Source of the DNA: Crocinitomicaceae bacterium
Lineage (GTDB): Bacteria; Bacteroidota; Bacteroidia; Flavobacteriales_D; Crocinitomicaceae
Direction: 5' to 3'
Length of the DNA: 64,000 nt
Assembly (NCBI GenBank): GCA_030727405.1
Contig: JANRBR010000028.1
Span: 90,549-154,548, forward strand
In this document: positions 33,777-42,891 of the stretch, piece after piece
Layout of the letters: each line of letters starts with the position of its first letter
Position numbering within the stretch: the stretch's first letter is position 1
The notes under the pieces: model-generated
Databases searched by the model: none
What the model was told of the DNA's origin: nothing
The model's input: only the letters and a program-made list of their open reading frames with translations
Made by a program: the position numbers and the translations under genes

Positions 33777-34430
33777 TTAGTTATTTTCGATCCTCCGTTC
33801 TGAATTTGAAGTCTTTTCCAAAAATTCATCCATGCTCATTTTCTGATAATCAGATGGGATCATGAAGATGGCCAAAGGTGGTGTTTTGTAGTCGATGGAT
33901 TCCAAGGTGTATTTATATAAACCATGATCATTTGCCACGTAATATTGAATCAACAAACCCGGTGCATTCCTGAAGGACCCAAGGTATTTTGATGAAATTT
34001 TCCGCGTGTAAACAACGCTTAAATCGCTCTTCACAAGTTCGTAATGCGCAAGAAGTTTTTTTCCTTTCAATCCAGCAATTTTTGCATGCCCGCGTTTGGA
34101 TTGAAACGAATAAGAAGCATTCGAATCCTTCAAGCTATCCCTCATTTGAATGGCAAATTTCCCTTCCTCCAATTCGATTAAAATGTATTTTTTTTGGTAA
34201 CCCAGGTGTGTGATGCTTTCTTGCCTTCCAAATTCTGAACTAAAGTTGACAATTTTTAACAAGGAATCGCGTGCGAAAATCATCATTTTGGCCTCGCTTG
34301 AATCGTTTACATCTACGCGCTCAATACGGTAGGTCAGAGTTCCGTTAAAATGTTCTGAATCTTGACTCCAATTGGTAAAAGACAACAATTGAATGATGGA
34401 AAAAAGTACAATTGTTTTCAGTGTGTTCAT
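33777..34430 (-). CDS. Secreted protein of unknown function (DUF4412/GLPGLI-like)
   Basis: From the ATG at 34430 it has 217 residues: signal peptide (NTLKTIVLFSIIQLLSFTNWSQ), then a beta-rich body with HFNGTLTYRIER, the type of opening strand seen in DUF4412 and GLPGLI proteins, and an IFMIPSDYQKMSMDEF stretch near the end, typical of DUF4412. It has no lipobox. It stands alone, divergent from the arginase gene. The family call is by eye only and the function is unknown. A minus-strand TATTTTTG box at 34457-34464 lies 27 bases upstream. Confidence 0.72.
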   Translation of the reverse strand: MNTLKTIVLFSIIQLLSFTNWSQDSEHFNGTLTYRIERVDVNDSSEAKMMIFARDSLLKIVNFSSEFGRQESITHLGYQKKYILIELEEGKFAIQMRDSLKDSNASYSFQSKRGHAKIAGLKGKKLLAHYELVKSDLSVVYTRKISSKYLGSFRNAPGLLIQYYVANDHGLYKYTLESIDYKTPPLAIFMIPSDYQKMSMDEFLEKTSNSERRIENN

Positions 34431-34456
34431 GGTTGTCTGCGTGCTTAAATGCGAAA

Positions 34457-34464
34457 CAAAAATA
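34457..34464 (-). promoter_or_regulatory. -7 promoter box TATTTTTG of the DUF4412-like gene
   Basis: An exact TAnnTTTG match on the minus strand, 26 bases before the ATG at 34430. It would give a leader of about 20 bases. Confidence 0.4.
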
Positions 34465-34518
34465 GGCAAATTTGAAGAACTTAGAAGCCCCCTCATGGTT
34501 ACTTCCTTGAGAAAGTTG

Positions 34519-34526
34519 TAAATTTG
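34519..34526 (+). promoter_or_regulatory. -7 promoter box TAAATTTG of arginase-argS
   Basis: An exact TAnnTTTG match on the plus strand. It lies 9 bases before the ATG at 34536 and 24 bases before the ATG at 34551. Confidence 0.45.
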
Positions 34527-34550
34527 TCCAGCCCGATGAAAGGGACTTTT

Positions 34551-35486
34551 ATGAATCGTCAATTACAATTTATTTTTAATCCATCTGAATTAGGCGCAGG
34601 AACAAGAGGAGCTTCCCTTGGTCCCGAAGCAATCAGAGCAGCAGCTAGAACTCAAAATTCCACGTTATTCTCGGAATTTCCTGTTTTCACCATACCCAAT
34701 CGAAATGACTTGTTGGATCGTCCAACGAACTTTCCTTTTGCTAAGAGAATTGATGGTGTCCTTCAGATTTTCGAAGGGGTAAAACAGCAGGTAAAAGAAG
34801 CCATCGATTCTGGCATGTTTCCACTCATCATCGCTGGTGATCATTCCTCCGCTGGTGGAACGATGGCGGGATTGAAATTGGCTTATCCTGGAAAGCGTTT
34901 AGGCGTTTTATGGATTGATGCACATGCGGACATTCATTCTCCTTACACGACTCCTTCTGGAAACATTCATGGGATGCCTATTGCGACTGCATTAGGTGTA
35001 GATCAATCCGACCTTCAGAAAAATAGCCTCGACTTAACAACAATGCAATACTGGAATCAACTTAAAAGCAATGCTTTGAAGCCTAGTGATTTGATTTACA
35101 TTGGTGTACGCGATGTGGAAGAAGAGGAAATACACGCAATGAAAGAGCTCAATTTGCGTAATTATACTGTAAAAGAACTAAGGGACCGTGGACTTCAGAT
35201 TTGCATCGATGAAATCAAGAAAAAAATGCAGGCATGTGACATTGTTTACGTTTCTTTTGACGTTGATTCCATGGATCCAAGTGAAACGTCCTATGGCACA
35301 GGAACGCCTGTTCCTGAAGGAATCAGTTTCGAAGAAGCCAAATCCATCTTGACAAGCATGGCTAACCTGAATAATTTGGCATGCATGGAAATAGTTGAAG
35401 TTAATCCATGTTTGGATAATGAAAAAAATAGAATGGCCGAACAAGCATTCGATTTGATTAATGCACTTGTAAAAAGTTTAAAATAA
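34551..35486 (+). CDS. rocF: Arginase (ureohydrolase family)
   Basis: It hydrolyses arginine to ornithine and urea. From the ATG at 34551 it has 311 residues; ATG at 34536 is an alternative, five codons longer. All dinuclear Mn ligand motifs are visible: GDHSSAGG (His), WIDAHADIHSPYTTPSGNIHG (His/Asp ligands) and SFDVDSMDP. The ESVEVNP-like segment appears as EIVEVNP near the C-terminus. NIHGMPIA is typical of true arginases rather than agmatinases. Only two bases separate it from argS, so both arginine-consuming genes share one transcript. Confidence 0.92.
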   Translation: MNRQLQFIFNPSELGAGTRGASLGPEAIRAAARTQNSTLFSEFPVFTIPNRNDLLDRPTNFPFAKRIDGVLQIFEGVKQQVKEAIDSGMFPLIIAGDHSSAGGTMAGLKLAYPGKRLGVLWIDAHADIHSPYTTPSGNIHGMPIATALGVDQSDLQKNSLDLTTMQYWNQLKSNALKPSDLIYIGVRDVEEEEIHAMKELNLRNYTVKELRDRGLQICIDEIKKKMQACDIVYVSFDVDSMDPSETSYGTGTPVPEGISFEEAKSILTSMANLNNLACMEIVEVNPCLDNEKNRMAEQAFDLINALVKSLK

Positions 35487-35488
35487 CG

Positions 35489-37390
35489 ATGGAAAACCAC
35501 ATAAAAGCACTGATTTTAGGACATGCAACATCCTTGTTTGGTCAAGAAATTGATGAAAAAATCATTCAATTCCAAGTAACAAGAAAGGACGTTGAGGGTG
35601 ATTTGACATTGGTTGTTTTCCCTTTCGTCAAACTTTTGCGTTGCACGCCTATAGAAGCTGGTGAAAAAATAGGAAATTTCATTGAGCAGCATGTTCCGGA
35701 AGTGGAAAAATGCATCGTAGTAAATGGATTCTTGAACATCGTTTTTTCCAATTCTTATTGGTTGACACAATTGGATGAGGTATATGGTTCATCTGCTTTT
35801 GGTTTTGCACCGAAAGGATCCAAGCCTACCATCATGGTGGAATATTCTTCACCCAATACAAATAAACCATTGCACCTTGGACACCTTCGAAATAATTTCT
35901 TAGGTTATTCCGTGGCTGAAATTTTAAAAGCGGATGGACACGAAGTGATCAAAACACAGGTGATCAACGACCGTGGAATTCACATTTGCAAAAGCATGCT
36001 TGCATGGGAGAAGTTTTCTCCCTTGAATGAAAAAGGCGAACGTGAAACACCTGAAAACACAGGATTAAAAGGGGATAAACTTGTAGGTAAATACTACGTC
36101 GAATTTGATAAGCATTTGCAAAAAGAAGCCAAAGAATTGATCTCAGACTGGGAAAATGGTGATTTTAGCTCGTGTTCGGAGGACGTTAAAACGGCTTTCC
36201 TCAACTTTCAAGCAGCAAAAGTTGATAAGGATGAAAAAGCCGTTCAGGGAATTGATGATAAAATCAAAGAGCTGGCAAAAAACAATACAAGCATCCTTTT
36301 GGACGCCAAAGAAATGTTGGTGAAATGGGAAGCGCGTGATCCACAAGTGTATTTGTTGTGGACGACCATGAATTCTTGGGTTTATGCTGGATTTGAAAGT
36401 ACCTATACAAAAATGGGTGTGGACTTTGATAAATTGTATTTCGAATCGGACACCTTCCTTTTAGGTAAAGATCAAGTGATGAAAGGCATAGCAGATGGTG
36501 TGTTCTTTCAGAAGGAAGATGGTTCCGTTTGGATCGATTTAACAGCCGAAGGATTGGATGAAAAATTGGTGCTTCGCTCTGATGGCACAGCAGTGTACAT
36601 GACCCAAGACATCGGAACAGCAATCGACCGTTTTCATGATTTCCCAAGCCTAAACGGAATGGTTTATACGGTTGGAAATGAGCAAGATTACCACTTTAAA
36701 GTGTTGTTCTTGATTCTGAAAAAATTAGGCTATGCTTGGGCTGAAAATTGTTTCCATTTATCGTATGGAATGGTAGACTTGCCAAGTGGTAAAATGAAAT
36801 CACGTGAAGGAACTGTTGTCGATGCAGATGATTTAATGGATGAAGTCGTTGAAAAGGCGGCCGAAATGACCAAAGAACGAGGACACATTGAAACATTAAG
36901 CGAGACGGAACGATCTAAACTTTTTGAACAAATTGGCTTAGGTGGATTGAAATATTACTTGTTGAAAGTCGATCCGAAAAAACGCATGATGTTTAATCCG
37001 GAAGAGTCCATTGACTTAACCGGAAACACTGGGCCTTTCATACAATATGCACATGCCCGAATTTCAACTTTATTGGAGCGCGCTGGAACCGTTGATCTGA
37101 GCGGTGTTCAATCGGCTCAAATGGTACAAGAAGAGAAGGAAATCATTAAATTGTTGACGCAATTTCCTGATGTCATTCACGAAGCAGCAATTGGATTTTC
37201 TCCTGCCATCGTGGCCAATTACGTTTACGATTTGGTGAAAAATTACAATCATTTTTACCAAGCAGTGAAAATTCTTTCCGAAGAAAATGCTGCGAACAAA
37301 AACCTAAGATTGGCGATGAGCGAGTGCGTGCGACGTACCATTCAACAAAGCCTTCAGTTGTTGGGGATTCAGGCCCCTATGAAGATGTAA
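35489..37390 (+). CDS. argS: Arginyl-tRNA synthetase
   Basis: It charges tRNA-Arg. The 633-residue protein has an Arg_S N-terminal domain, the HIGH-type motif SPNTNKPLHLGHLRNN, and a KMSKS-like GKMKSREGT, both hallmarks of ArgS. It ends in the DALR anticodon-binding domain (FIQYAHARISTLLERA onwards, ending QSLQLLGIQAPMKM). The insertion around residues 205-245 (rich in Glu/Lys) is charged and lineage-specific. It lies downstream of arginase, and its end is 3 bases from the convergent topoisomerase gene, with no hairpin between them. Confidence 0.96.
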   Translation: MENHIKALILGHATSLFGQEIDEKIIQFQVTRKDVEGDLTLVVFPFVKLLRCTPIEAGEKIGNFIEQHVPEVEKCIVVNGFLNIVFSNSYWLTQLDEVYGSSAFGFAPKGSKPTIMVEYSSPNTNKPLHLGHLRNNFLGYSVAEILKADGHEVIKTQVINDRGIHICKSMLAWEKFSPLNEKGERETPENTGLKGDKLVGKYYVEFDKHLQKEAKELISDWENGDFSSCSEDVKTAFLNFQAAKVDKDEKAVQGIDDKIKELAKNNTSILLDAKEMLVKWEARDPQVYLLWTTMNSWVYAGFESTYTKMGVDFDKLYFESDTFLLGKDQVMKGIADGVFFQKEDGSVWIDLTAEGLDEKLVLRSDGTAVYMTQDIGTAIDRFHDFPSLNGMVYTVGNEQDYHFKVLFLILKKLGYAWAENCFHLSYGMVDLPSGKMKSREGTVVDADDLMDEVVEKAAEMTKERGHIETLSETERSKLFEQIGLGGLKYYLLKVDPKKRMMFNPEESIDLTGNTGPFIQYAHARISTLLERAGTVDLSGVQSAQMVQEEKEIIKLLTQFPDVIHEAAIGFSPAIVANYVYDLVKNYNHFYQAVKILSEENAANKNLRLAMSECVRRTIQQSLQLLGIQAPMKM

Positions 37391-37393
37391 AGA

Positions 37394-39181
37394 TTAGCTA
37401 CCAAAAATCACCTCATCGGTCAATTCTCTGACCATCACAAACAATTCTTCTTTGAAGGTTTGTGCTTCATAGGTGCCTTTTTCAATCTGACGTAATTTGT
37501 GCTCCCATTGTCCGGTTAACTCAGGGCTTTTTAGCAATTCATTTTTAATGGTATCAATCAGGTTCATTCCAGTATCTGTGGCAATGATGTTTTTCTTCTT
37601 CTTTTCGATGTATTTGCGTTTGAAAAGCGTTTCAATGATGTTTGCTCGCGTTGATGGTCGTCCGATTCCATTCTCCTTCATGATTTCGCGCATTTCTTCG
37701 TTTTCCACTAATTTTCCAGCGGATTCCATTGCGCGTAAAAGAGTCGCTTCCGTGTAATATTTCGGTGGACTCGTTTTTCCTTTATGTATCAAAGGTTGAT
37801 GTGGACCACTTTCGCCTTTTTCAAAAATAGGCAGGATTTTATCTTCGCTTTCACCTTCTTTTTTCTTTGCTCCTTGCTCTTTGTTTTCTGCTTTTAAATC
37901 ATCGTAAATTACCCGCCAACCTTTGTCCAAGATTTGCTTACCCGTCGCCTTGAATTCCAAAGCATCGACTTTTCCAAGAACGGTTGTGTTGGATATTTTA
38001 CATTCGGGATAAAAAACAGCAATAAAACGGCGACAAATCAAATCGTAGACCCGTTGTTCATCTGGTGTGATTCCCGAAGGTGCAACCCCTGTTGGAATAA
38101 TCGCGTGGTGGTCTGTTATTTTCTTATCGTCAAAAATCTGTTTGGACTTTGGAATGGGTTTTCCTTGCAGCGCATCCGTGAATCGTTTGTAGTCACGAAG
38201 TCCGTTTAAAATGTTTGGAATCTTAGGATGTAAATCCTCCGATAAATACGTTGTGTCCACACGTGGATAGGTGACCAACTTTTTTTCGTATAAACTTTGA
38301 ATCTTCGTTAAGGTTTCTTCTGCGCTATAGGCATAGTAACGATTTCCGTCTACTTGTAAGGATGTTAAATCATACAAACGTGGATTCCCTTCCTTTCCAT
38401 CTTTTTGTTCGAAAGAAGTGATTTCAAATGGCTTGTCTAATAAATAGGAAAGTCCTTTTTCCGCCTTGTCTTTCGTTTTTAATCGATCAATTTGACAGTT
38501 AAATTCAGTCTCACGGTAGATGGTTTTCAGCTCCCAATATTCATCCGTTTTAAACGCATTGATTTCCTTTTGACGTTGAACGATCATGGCAAGTGTGGGT
38601 GTCTGCACGCGTCCGACCGACAAAGTCATTTTATCGCGTCCAAATTTGCGTGTGTAGAGTCGTGTCCCATTGATTCCTAGTACCCAATCTCCCACAGCGC
38701 GAGAATTTCCAGCGGCAAATAAATTGTCAAATTCTTTGGAGTCCCGCAATTTGTTGAATCCATCTTTGATGGCTTCTTCGGTCAAGGAAGAAATCCACAA
38801 GCGTTTCACCGGAACTTTGCATTTCGCTTTGATAAGTACCCAACGCTGTATCAATTCCCCTTCTTGTCCAGCATCTCCGCAGTTGATGACTTCCTCAGCT
38901 TGAGTCATCAGGGTTTCAATGACTTTAAATTGGCGTTTCGCACCTTCGTCTTCGCGTAATTTAATTCCGAACTGTCCTGGAATTATCGGTAAATCTTCCA
39001 ATTTCCAATATTTCCAATTTGGATTGTAATCCTCCGGGTCCTTCAAGGAACATAGGTGTCCAAAAACCCACGTTACACAATAGCCGTTTCCTTCAAGGTA
39101 GCCATCTCGTCGATTTTTGGCTCCTAGAATCTCCGCTAAATCACGGGCAACACTTGGTTTTTCGGCAATACAGAGTTTCAT
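37394..39181 (-). CDS. topB: DNA topoisomerase III
   Basis: A type IA topoisomerase that decatenates single-stranded DNA intermediates. The 595-residue protein begins with the TOPRIM motif MKLCIAEKPSVARDLAEILG and has the conserved AGQEGELIQRWVL (acidic/metal region), VGRVQTPTLAMI and the catalytic-Tyr motif LVTYPRVDTTYLSEDL. It ends soon after the catalytic fold, without C-terminal zinc fingers, which is shorter than many Gram-negative TopB proteins. It is transcribed alone, tail to tail with argS. A TATTTTTG box at 39204-39211 (minus) marks the likely promoter. Confidence 0.94.
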   Translation of the reverse strand: MKLCIAEKPSVARDLAEILGAKNRRDGYLEGNGYCVTWVFGHLCSLKDPEDYNPNWKYWKLEDLPIIPGQFGIKLREDEGAKRQFKVIETLMTQAEEVINCGDAGQEGELIQRWVLIKAKCKVPVKRLWISSLTEEAIKDGFNKLRDSKEFDNLFAAGNSRAVGDWVLGINGTRLYTRKFGRDKMTLSVGRVQTPTLAMIVQRQKEINAFKTDEYWELKTIYRETEFNCQIDRLKTKDKAEKGLSYLLDKPFEITSFEQKDGKEGNPRLYDLTSLQVDGNRYYAYSAEETLTKIQSLYEKKLVTYPRVDTTYLSEDLHPKIPNILNGLRDYKRFTDALQGKPIPKSKQIFDDKKITDHHAIIPTGVAPSGITPDEQRVYDLICRRFIAVFYPECKISNTTVLGKVDALEFKATGKQILDKGWRVIYDDLKAENKEQGAKKKEGESEDKILPIFEKGESGPHQPLIHKGKTSPPKYYTEATLLRAMESAGKLVENEEMREIMKENGIGRPSTRANIIETLFKRKYIEKKKKNIIATDTGMNLIDTIKNELLKSPELTGQWEHKLRQIEKGTYEAQTFKEELFVMVRELTDEVIFGS

Positions 39182-39203
39182 TGAAAGGTGAACATATGAA
39201 TGC

Positions 39204-39211
39204 CAAAAATA
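39204..39211 (-). promoter_or_regulatory. -7 promoter box TATTTTTG of topB
   Basis: An exact TAnnTTTG match on the minus strand, 22 bases before the topB ATG. Confidence 0.4.
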
Positions 39212-39270
39212 GGAAAGAAAGTGTGAAGTTAAACGTTCATCATATGAGAGTTATGAACGAAATTTCCATA

Positions 39271-39298
39271 AAAAAAGCGGTGATTATCACCGCTTTTT
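39271..39298. terminator. Terminator downstream of dsbD
   Basis: The stem GCGGTGA / TCACCGC (39277-39283, 39287-39293) has a 3-base loop, with A6 and T5 flanks. On the minus strand it lies directly after the dsbD stop. Confidence 0.85.
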
Positions 39299-39300
39299 CT

Positions 39301-41340
39301 TTATTTTTTGAAGGCGTTTATGCCTTTTGTCAAAAACGCTTTATAGGAATTAATTTCAGGCGTATATCCGATGGCTTCGGTAAGGTCATTTCCTTCATGA
39401 TCAACCACTACATATAGCGGTTGTTGGAAGCTACCGTATTTTTCCATCTCTAAATCGGCCCATTTATTTCCAACGGTTTTAATTTTACCACTTAGTTTGG
39501 AAACGCGTACTTCACTTGCTGGTAATGGAGTGCGGTCATCAACGTACAATGAAACGATTACAAATTGCTTTTGTAACAGTGGACGAATTTCGTCATTGGT
39601 CCAAACGGTTGATTCTGTTTTTCGACAGTTTTGACAAGCATATCCAGTAAAATCTAATAAGATTGGTAAGTTCTTTTTCTTTGCATATTCTTGTCCAATG
39701 GCCAAATCATGGAACACCAAGATGGATCCATCTCCTACAGGATGCATGTCAGCTGCGTATTGAACTGAAATTGAATCAGAATCGAGTCCTGTTTCTAATC
39801 CACCGTTCACCCAACGGAAGTTGTCTTCTGAATGTGTTCTCGGCGGTGCGATTCCGTCGATTAGTGTTAATGGAGCACCAAACATTCCAGTAAATAAATA
39901 AACAGAGAATGTCAATGCAATTAAGGCAAACATAAATCTGGGAACACCCAGTTTTTCCATAGGTGAATCATGCGAAAAGCGCAATTTACCCAGTAGGTAA
40001 AGTCCCATAGTAAGGAATAAGACAAACCAAATGGCTACGAACCACTCGCGTGTCAATAGGTTCCAGTGGTATGCTAAATCTACGGAGGACAAGAATTTTA
40101 ATGCCAATGCTAATTCGGCTAAACCAAGAACAACCTTCACTGAATTTAACCAACCACCTGATTGCGGCAAGGAGTTCAACCATCCTGGGAATATGGCGAA
40201 AACCGTAAATGGTATCGCTAACGCAAGGGAGAATCCCGTCATTCCAATTGCTGGTGTCAAGTAGGAACCGGAAGTGGATGCTTCTACTAACAAGGTTCCA
40301 ATGATTGGACCTGTACATGAGAAAGAAACCAATCCCAAGGTAAATGCCATGAAGAAAATCCCAATATATCCGCCTCGGTCAGCTTGTTTATCCATTTTAT
40401 TTACCCATGAATTCGGCAACTGAATTTCGAATGCTCCAAGGAACGAGAAAGCAAATAAAACGAATATGGCAAAGAAAATGAGGTTCATCCAGATGTTAGT
40501 CGATAATTCATTCAAACCTAAGGGCCCCATTGCTGCGGTAAAGATCAATCCAAACGCAACATAGATTAACACAATGGATGCTCCGTAAACCAAGGCTTTA
40601 AAGATGCCTTCCTTGCGGGATTTAGATTGCCTTGTAAAGAACGTTACGGTCATTGGAATCATTGGGAACATACAAGGAGTTACCAATGCAACTAGTCCAG
40701 CGAGGAAACCAGCGATGAAGATCACTAAATTAGAGTCCTTCTCTTTTTTCTTTTGGTTGTTTGTTTTACTTGGTTCCATTTGTGTTTTAGCACCAGATGT
40801 TTTGCCTCCATCTTTAGCGGTAACTTCGCTTGTGTCGCCTTCAACAATCGTTGCATTTTCATTTGGAACGAAACCACTTAATTTCACTTTTCCTTCCGTG
40901 TCAAAAGGACCAACACAACCATCGGCATTGCATAATTGGAAAAAATTAATCTCAAAATTTAAGGTAAATTCATCTTTAGTCAGTACTTCAATTTGCTGTT
41001 TGAAAGTGGCATTTTTCTCAAAATAATACGATGTACCTAAGTCATCCACGTGTTTAATGGGTTTTCCTAGATCAAAAGGCTTTCCAATTAATTTGTAATT
41101 AGGCGATTTCTTCAGGTTGAATTCGGGAACCAAACCTGTTCCATCTGCATCCGCAGGATTGTGCTTCAACGAGAAAATATGGAATCCTGGTACGATGGAG
41201 CCTTTAAACACAATGTTTGCGTGCGATTCGTCTATTTTTTCCACGGAATAGTTCCACTTGATGTATTCATTCATCATTCCTTGTCCATGTACAAATGACA
41301 AACTGAAAAGGAAGCTGAAAAAGAAAAATAGGTTCTTCAT
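39301..41340 (-). CDS. dsbD: DsbD-like transmembrane thiol-disulfide reductase
   Basis: It carries electrons from cytoplasmic thioredoxin across the inner membrane to periplasmic disulfide isomerases and cytochrome c maturation. The 679-residue protein has a signal peptide, an N-terminal DsbD-alpha domain with the cysteine pair in QLCNADGCVGP (about residues 137-147), then eight or so membrane segments. These include the redox cysteines LVTPCMFPM and SFSCTGPI. The C-terminal thioredoxin-like domain has active site YACQNCRK. All three cysteine pairs are intact. It follows the smaller alpha-domain gene after one base. Confidence 0.93.
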   Translation of the reverse strand: MKNLFFFFSFLFSLSFVHGQGMMNEYIKWNYSVEKIDESHANIVFKGSIVPGFHIFSLKHNPADADGTGLVPEFNLKKSPNYKLIGKPFDLGKPIKHVDDLGTSYYFEKNATFKQQIEVLTKDEFTLNFEINFFQLCNADGCVGPFDTEGKVKLSGFVPNENATIVEGDTSEVTAKDGGKTSGAKTQMEPSKTNNQKKKEKDSNLVIFIAGFLAGLVALVTPCMFPMIPMTVTFFTRQSKSRKEGIFKALVYGASIVLIYVAFGLIFTAAMGPLGLNELSTNIWMNLIFFAIFVLFAFSFLGAFEIQLPNSWVNKMDKQADRGGYIGIFFMAFTLGLVSFSCTGPIIGTLLVEASTSGSYLTPAIGMTGFSLALAIPFTVFAIFPGWLNSLPQSGGWLNSVKVVLGLAELALALKFLSSVDLAYHWNLLTREWFVAIWFVLFLTMGLYLLGKLRFSHDSPMEKLGVPRFMFALIALTFSVYLFTGMFGAPLTLIDGIAPPRTHSEDNFRWVNGGLETGLDSDSISVQYAADMHPVGDGSILVFHDLAIGQEYAKKKNLPILLDFTGYACQNCRKTESTVWTNDEIRPLLQKQFVIVSLYVDDRTPLPASEVRVSKLSGKIKTVGNKWADLEMEKYGSFQQPLYVVVDHEGNDLTEAIGYTPEINSYKAFLTKGINAFKK

Positions 41341-41341
41341 A

Positions 41342-41779
41342 TTAATTGATTTCTAAGGTGAAAGGTACAGAAATAGGAGGGAGGCATTTGGTGTCGTCGC
41401 AAATCATGTATTGCATTTCACCCTTTAATGTCCCTGGTTTTTTTACAGTGATTTGTTGTTCGGCTGCATACTGCGACTCAAATAAATAAACAGTTGATTC
41501 AAAGTTTTTATCGAAAATCTCGTGTGGAACAGTTCCTTCAACGGCCTCACCGACGATTTTATAGTTTTTGGATGCTTCAATCAACATTTTCGTGGGGATT
41601 GGACCCGCATTTTCGTCCGTTTTTTGAGAATACAAATGCCATCCTGGTTCAATTTGACCAGTTGCAATTACGGCACTCGATTTTGAATTGTATTGGAATG
41701 TCCATTTGACATGATTTTGAGCATACATCACGGATGTAAAGGACATCAATAGCACTAAAAGGAGGCTTTTCATTTTCAT
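41342..41779 (-). CDS. Free-standing DsbD N-terminal (alpha) domain protein
   Basis: The 145-residue exported protein has a signal peptide ending near MYAQNHVKW and a DsbD-alpha fold opening with WTFQYNSKSSAVIATGQIEPGWHLYSQ. It keeps the cysteine pair in MICDDTKCLPP (spacing of five), as in the alpha domain of E. coli DsbD. It has no membrane part and no thioredoxin domain. It lies one base upstream of dsbD, which carries its own alpha domain. It probably works as a second periplasmic electron acceptor from DsbD, or passes electrons to a specific client. Confidence 0.85.
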   Translation of the reverse strand: MKMKSLLLVLLMSFTSVMYAQNHVKWTFQYNSKSSAVIATGQIEPGWHLYSQKTDENAGPIPTKMLIEASKNYKIVGEAVEGTVPHEIFDKNFESTVYLFESQYAAEQQITVKKPGTLKGEMQYMICDDTKCLPPISVPFTLEIN

Positions 41780-41847
41780 TGGATGAGTTCTAAGGTTTCG
41801 AAATTACAAAACTTTCAGGACATATGCGCGTAACATAAGTTACTGAA

Positions 41848-42861
41848 TTACCAGTCTAATCGAGCTTGTGCACTAATTGACTGGTCGGCGCGAATACCTT
41901 GTTCAAAGAGAAATTTACCTGCCATGGCAATCATCGCAGCATTATCCGTGCAGTAGGAGAATTTGGGAATGGAAACCTTCCATCCGTGTTCCATTTTGGC
42001 ACTTAATCGCTTGCGAAGTTCACTGTTTGCGGAAACACCGCCAGCAATGACCACGCAATTTATACCTGTTTCTTTGACAGCCTTTTCTATCTTCTCCATC
42101 AAAATACTTACGATGCTATTTTGGATCGATGCGCAAAGGTCATTCAAATGTGTTGATTTAAATTGCTCGTCCAATTTCACTTGATCGCGAATGGTATATA
42201 AAATCGAGGTTTTAAGTCCGCTGAAACTAAAGTTCAATCCTTCGATGCGTGGTTTGGAAAATTGAAACGCTTGCGCATTACCAAGTTGAGCGTATTTGTC
42301 GATTAATGGTCCTCCTGGATAAGGAAGATCGAGCATTTTTGCCGCTTTGTCAAACGCTTCTCCTGCGGCATCATCTATCGTGTTCCCCAATACGACCATT
42401 TCTAGAGGATTTTCAACGCGTACAATTTGTGTATGCCCACCTGAAACGGTTAAGCATAAGAATGGAAAACTTGGTTTTGTTTCACTTGCGTCCTCAATAA
42501 AATGCGCTAAAATATGCGCTTTCATGTGATGAACGGGAACCAATGGTTTGCCTGTTGCAAGTGCTAATGCTTTTGCGAAAGATGTTCCAATAGTCAGTGA
42601 ACCAAGGAGTCCAGGTCCTTGTGTAAAGGCAATGGCATCAATGTCTTTTAACGTTAATCCAGCATTCGAAAGAGCGGTTGAAACAACTGGCACGATGTTT
42701 TCTTGATGTGCCCGTGATGCAAGTTCTGGTACAACGCCGCCAAATTGTTCGTGAACAGCTTGACCGGCAATGATGTTGGACAAAATTTGATTGCCTTTTA
42801 GGATTGCTGCAGAAGTATCATCACAAGAAGATTCAATACCTAGGATAATCGTGTCTTTCAC
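41848..42861 (-). CDS. tsaD: tRNA N6-threonylcarbamoyltransferase TsaD
   Basis: It transfers the threonylcarbamoyl group to A37 of ANN-decoding tRNAs (t6A), in complex with TsaB and TsaE. The 337-residue length is canonical. The nucleotide-binding opening is LGIESSCDDTSAAIL; the metal-binding HHMKAHILAH (HxxxH) is near residues 110-119; and the second phosphate loop is VSGGHTQ, with NFSFSGLKT further on. It diverges from tamB, leaving 30 bases between the two starts, so their promoters must overlap. Expression is essential in most bacteria. Confidence 0.96.
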   Translation of the reverse strand: MKDTIILGIESSCDDTSAAILKGNQILSNIIAGQAVHEQFGGVVPELASRAHQENIVPVVSTALSNAGLTLKDIDAIAFTQGPGLLGSLTIGTSFAKALALATGKPLVPVHHMKAHILAHFIEDASETKPSFPFLCLTVSGGHTQIVRVENPLEMVVLGNTIDDAAGEAFDKAAKMLDLPYPGGPLIDKYAQLGNAQAFQFSKPRIEGLNFSFSGLKTSILYTIRDQVKLDEQFKSTHLNDLCASIQNSIVSILMEKIEKAVKETGINCVVIAGGVSANSELRKRLSAKMEHGWKVSIPKFSYCTDNAAMIAMAGKFLFEQGIRADQSISAQARLDW

Positions 42862-42875
42862 TGCTAAAAGATTAT

Positions 42876-42883
42876 TAAATTTG
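42876..42883 (+). promoter_or_regulatory. -7 promoter box TAAATTTG of tamB-accC
   Basis: An exact TAnnTTTG match, 8 bases before the tamB ATG and within the short gap to the divergent tsaD. A 5' leader of about 4 bases is implied. Confidence 0.45.
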
Positions 42884-42891
42884 TAAAGCTA

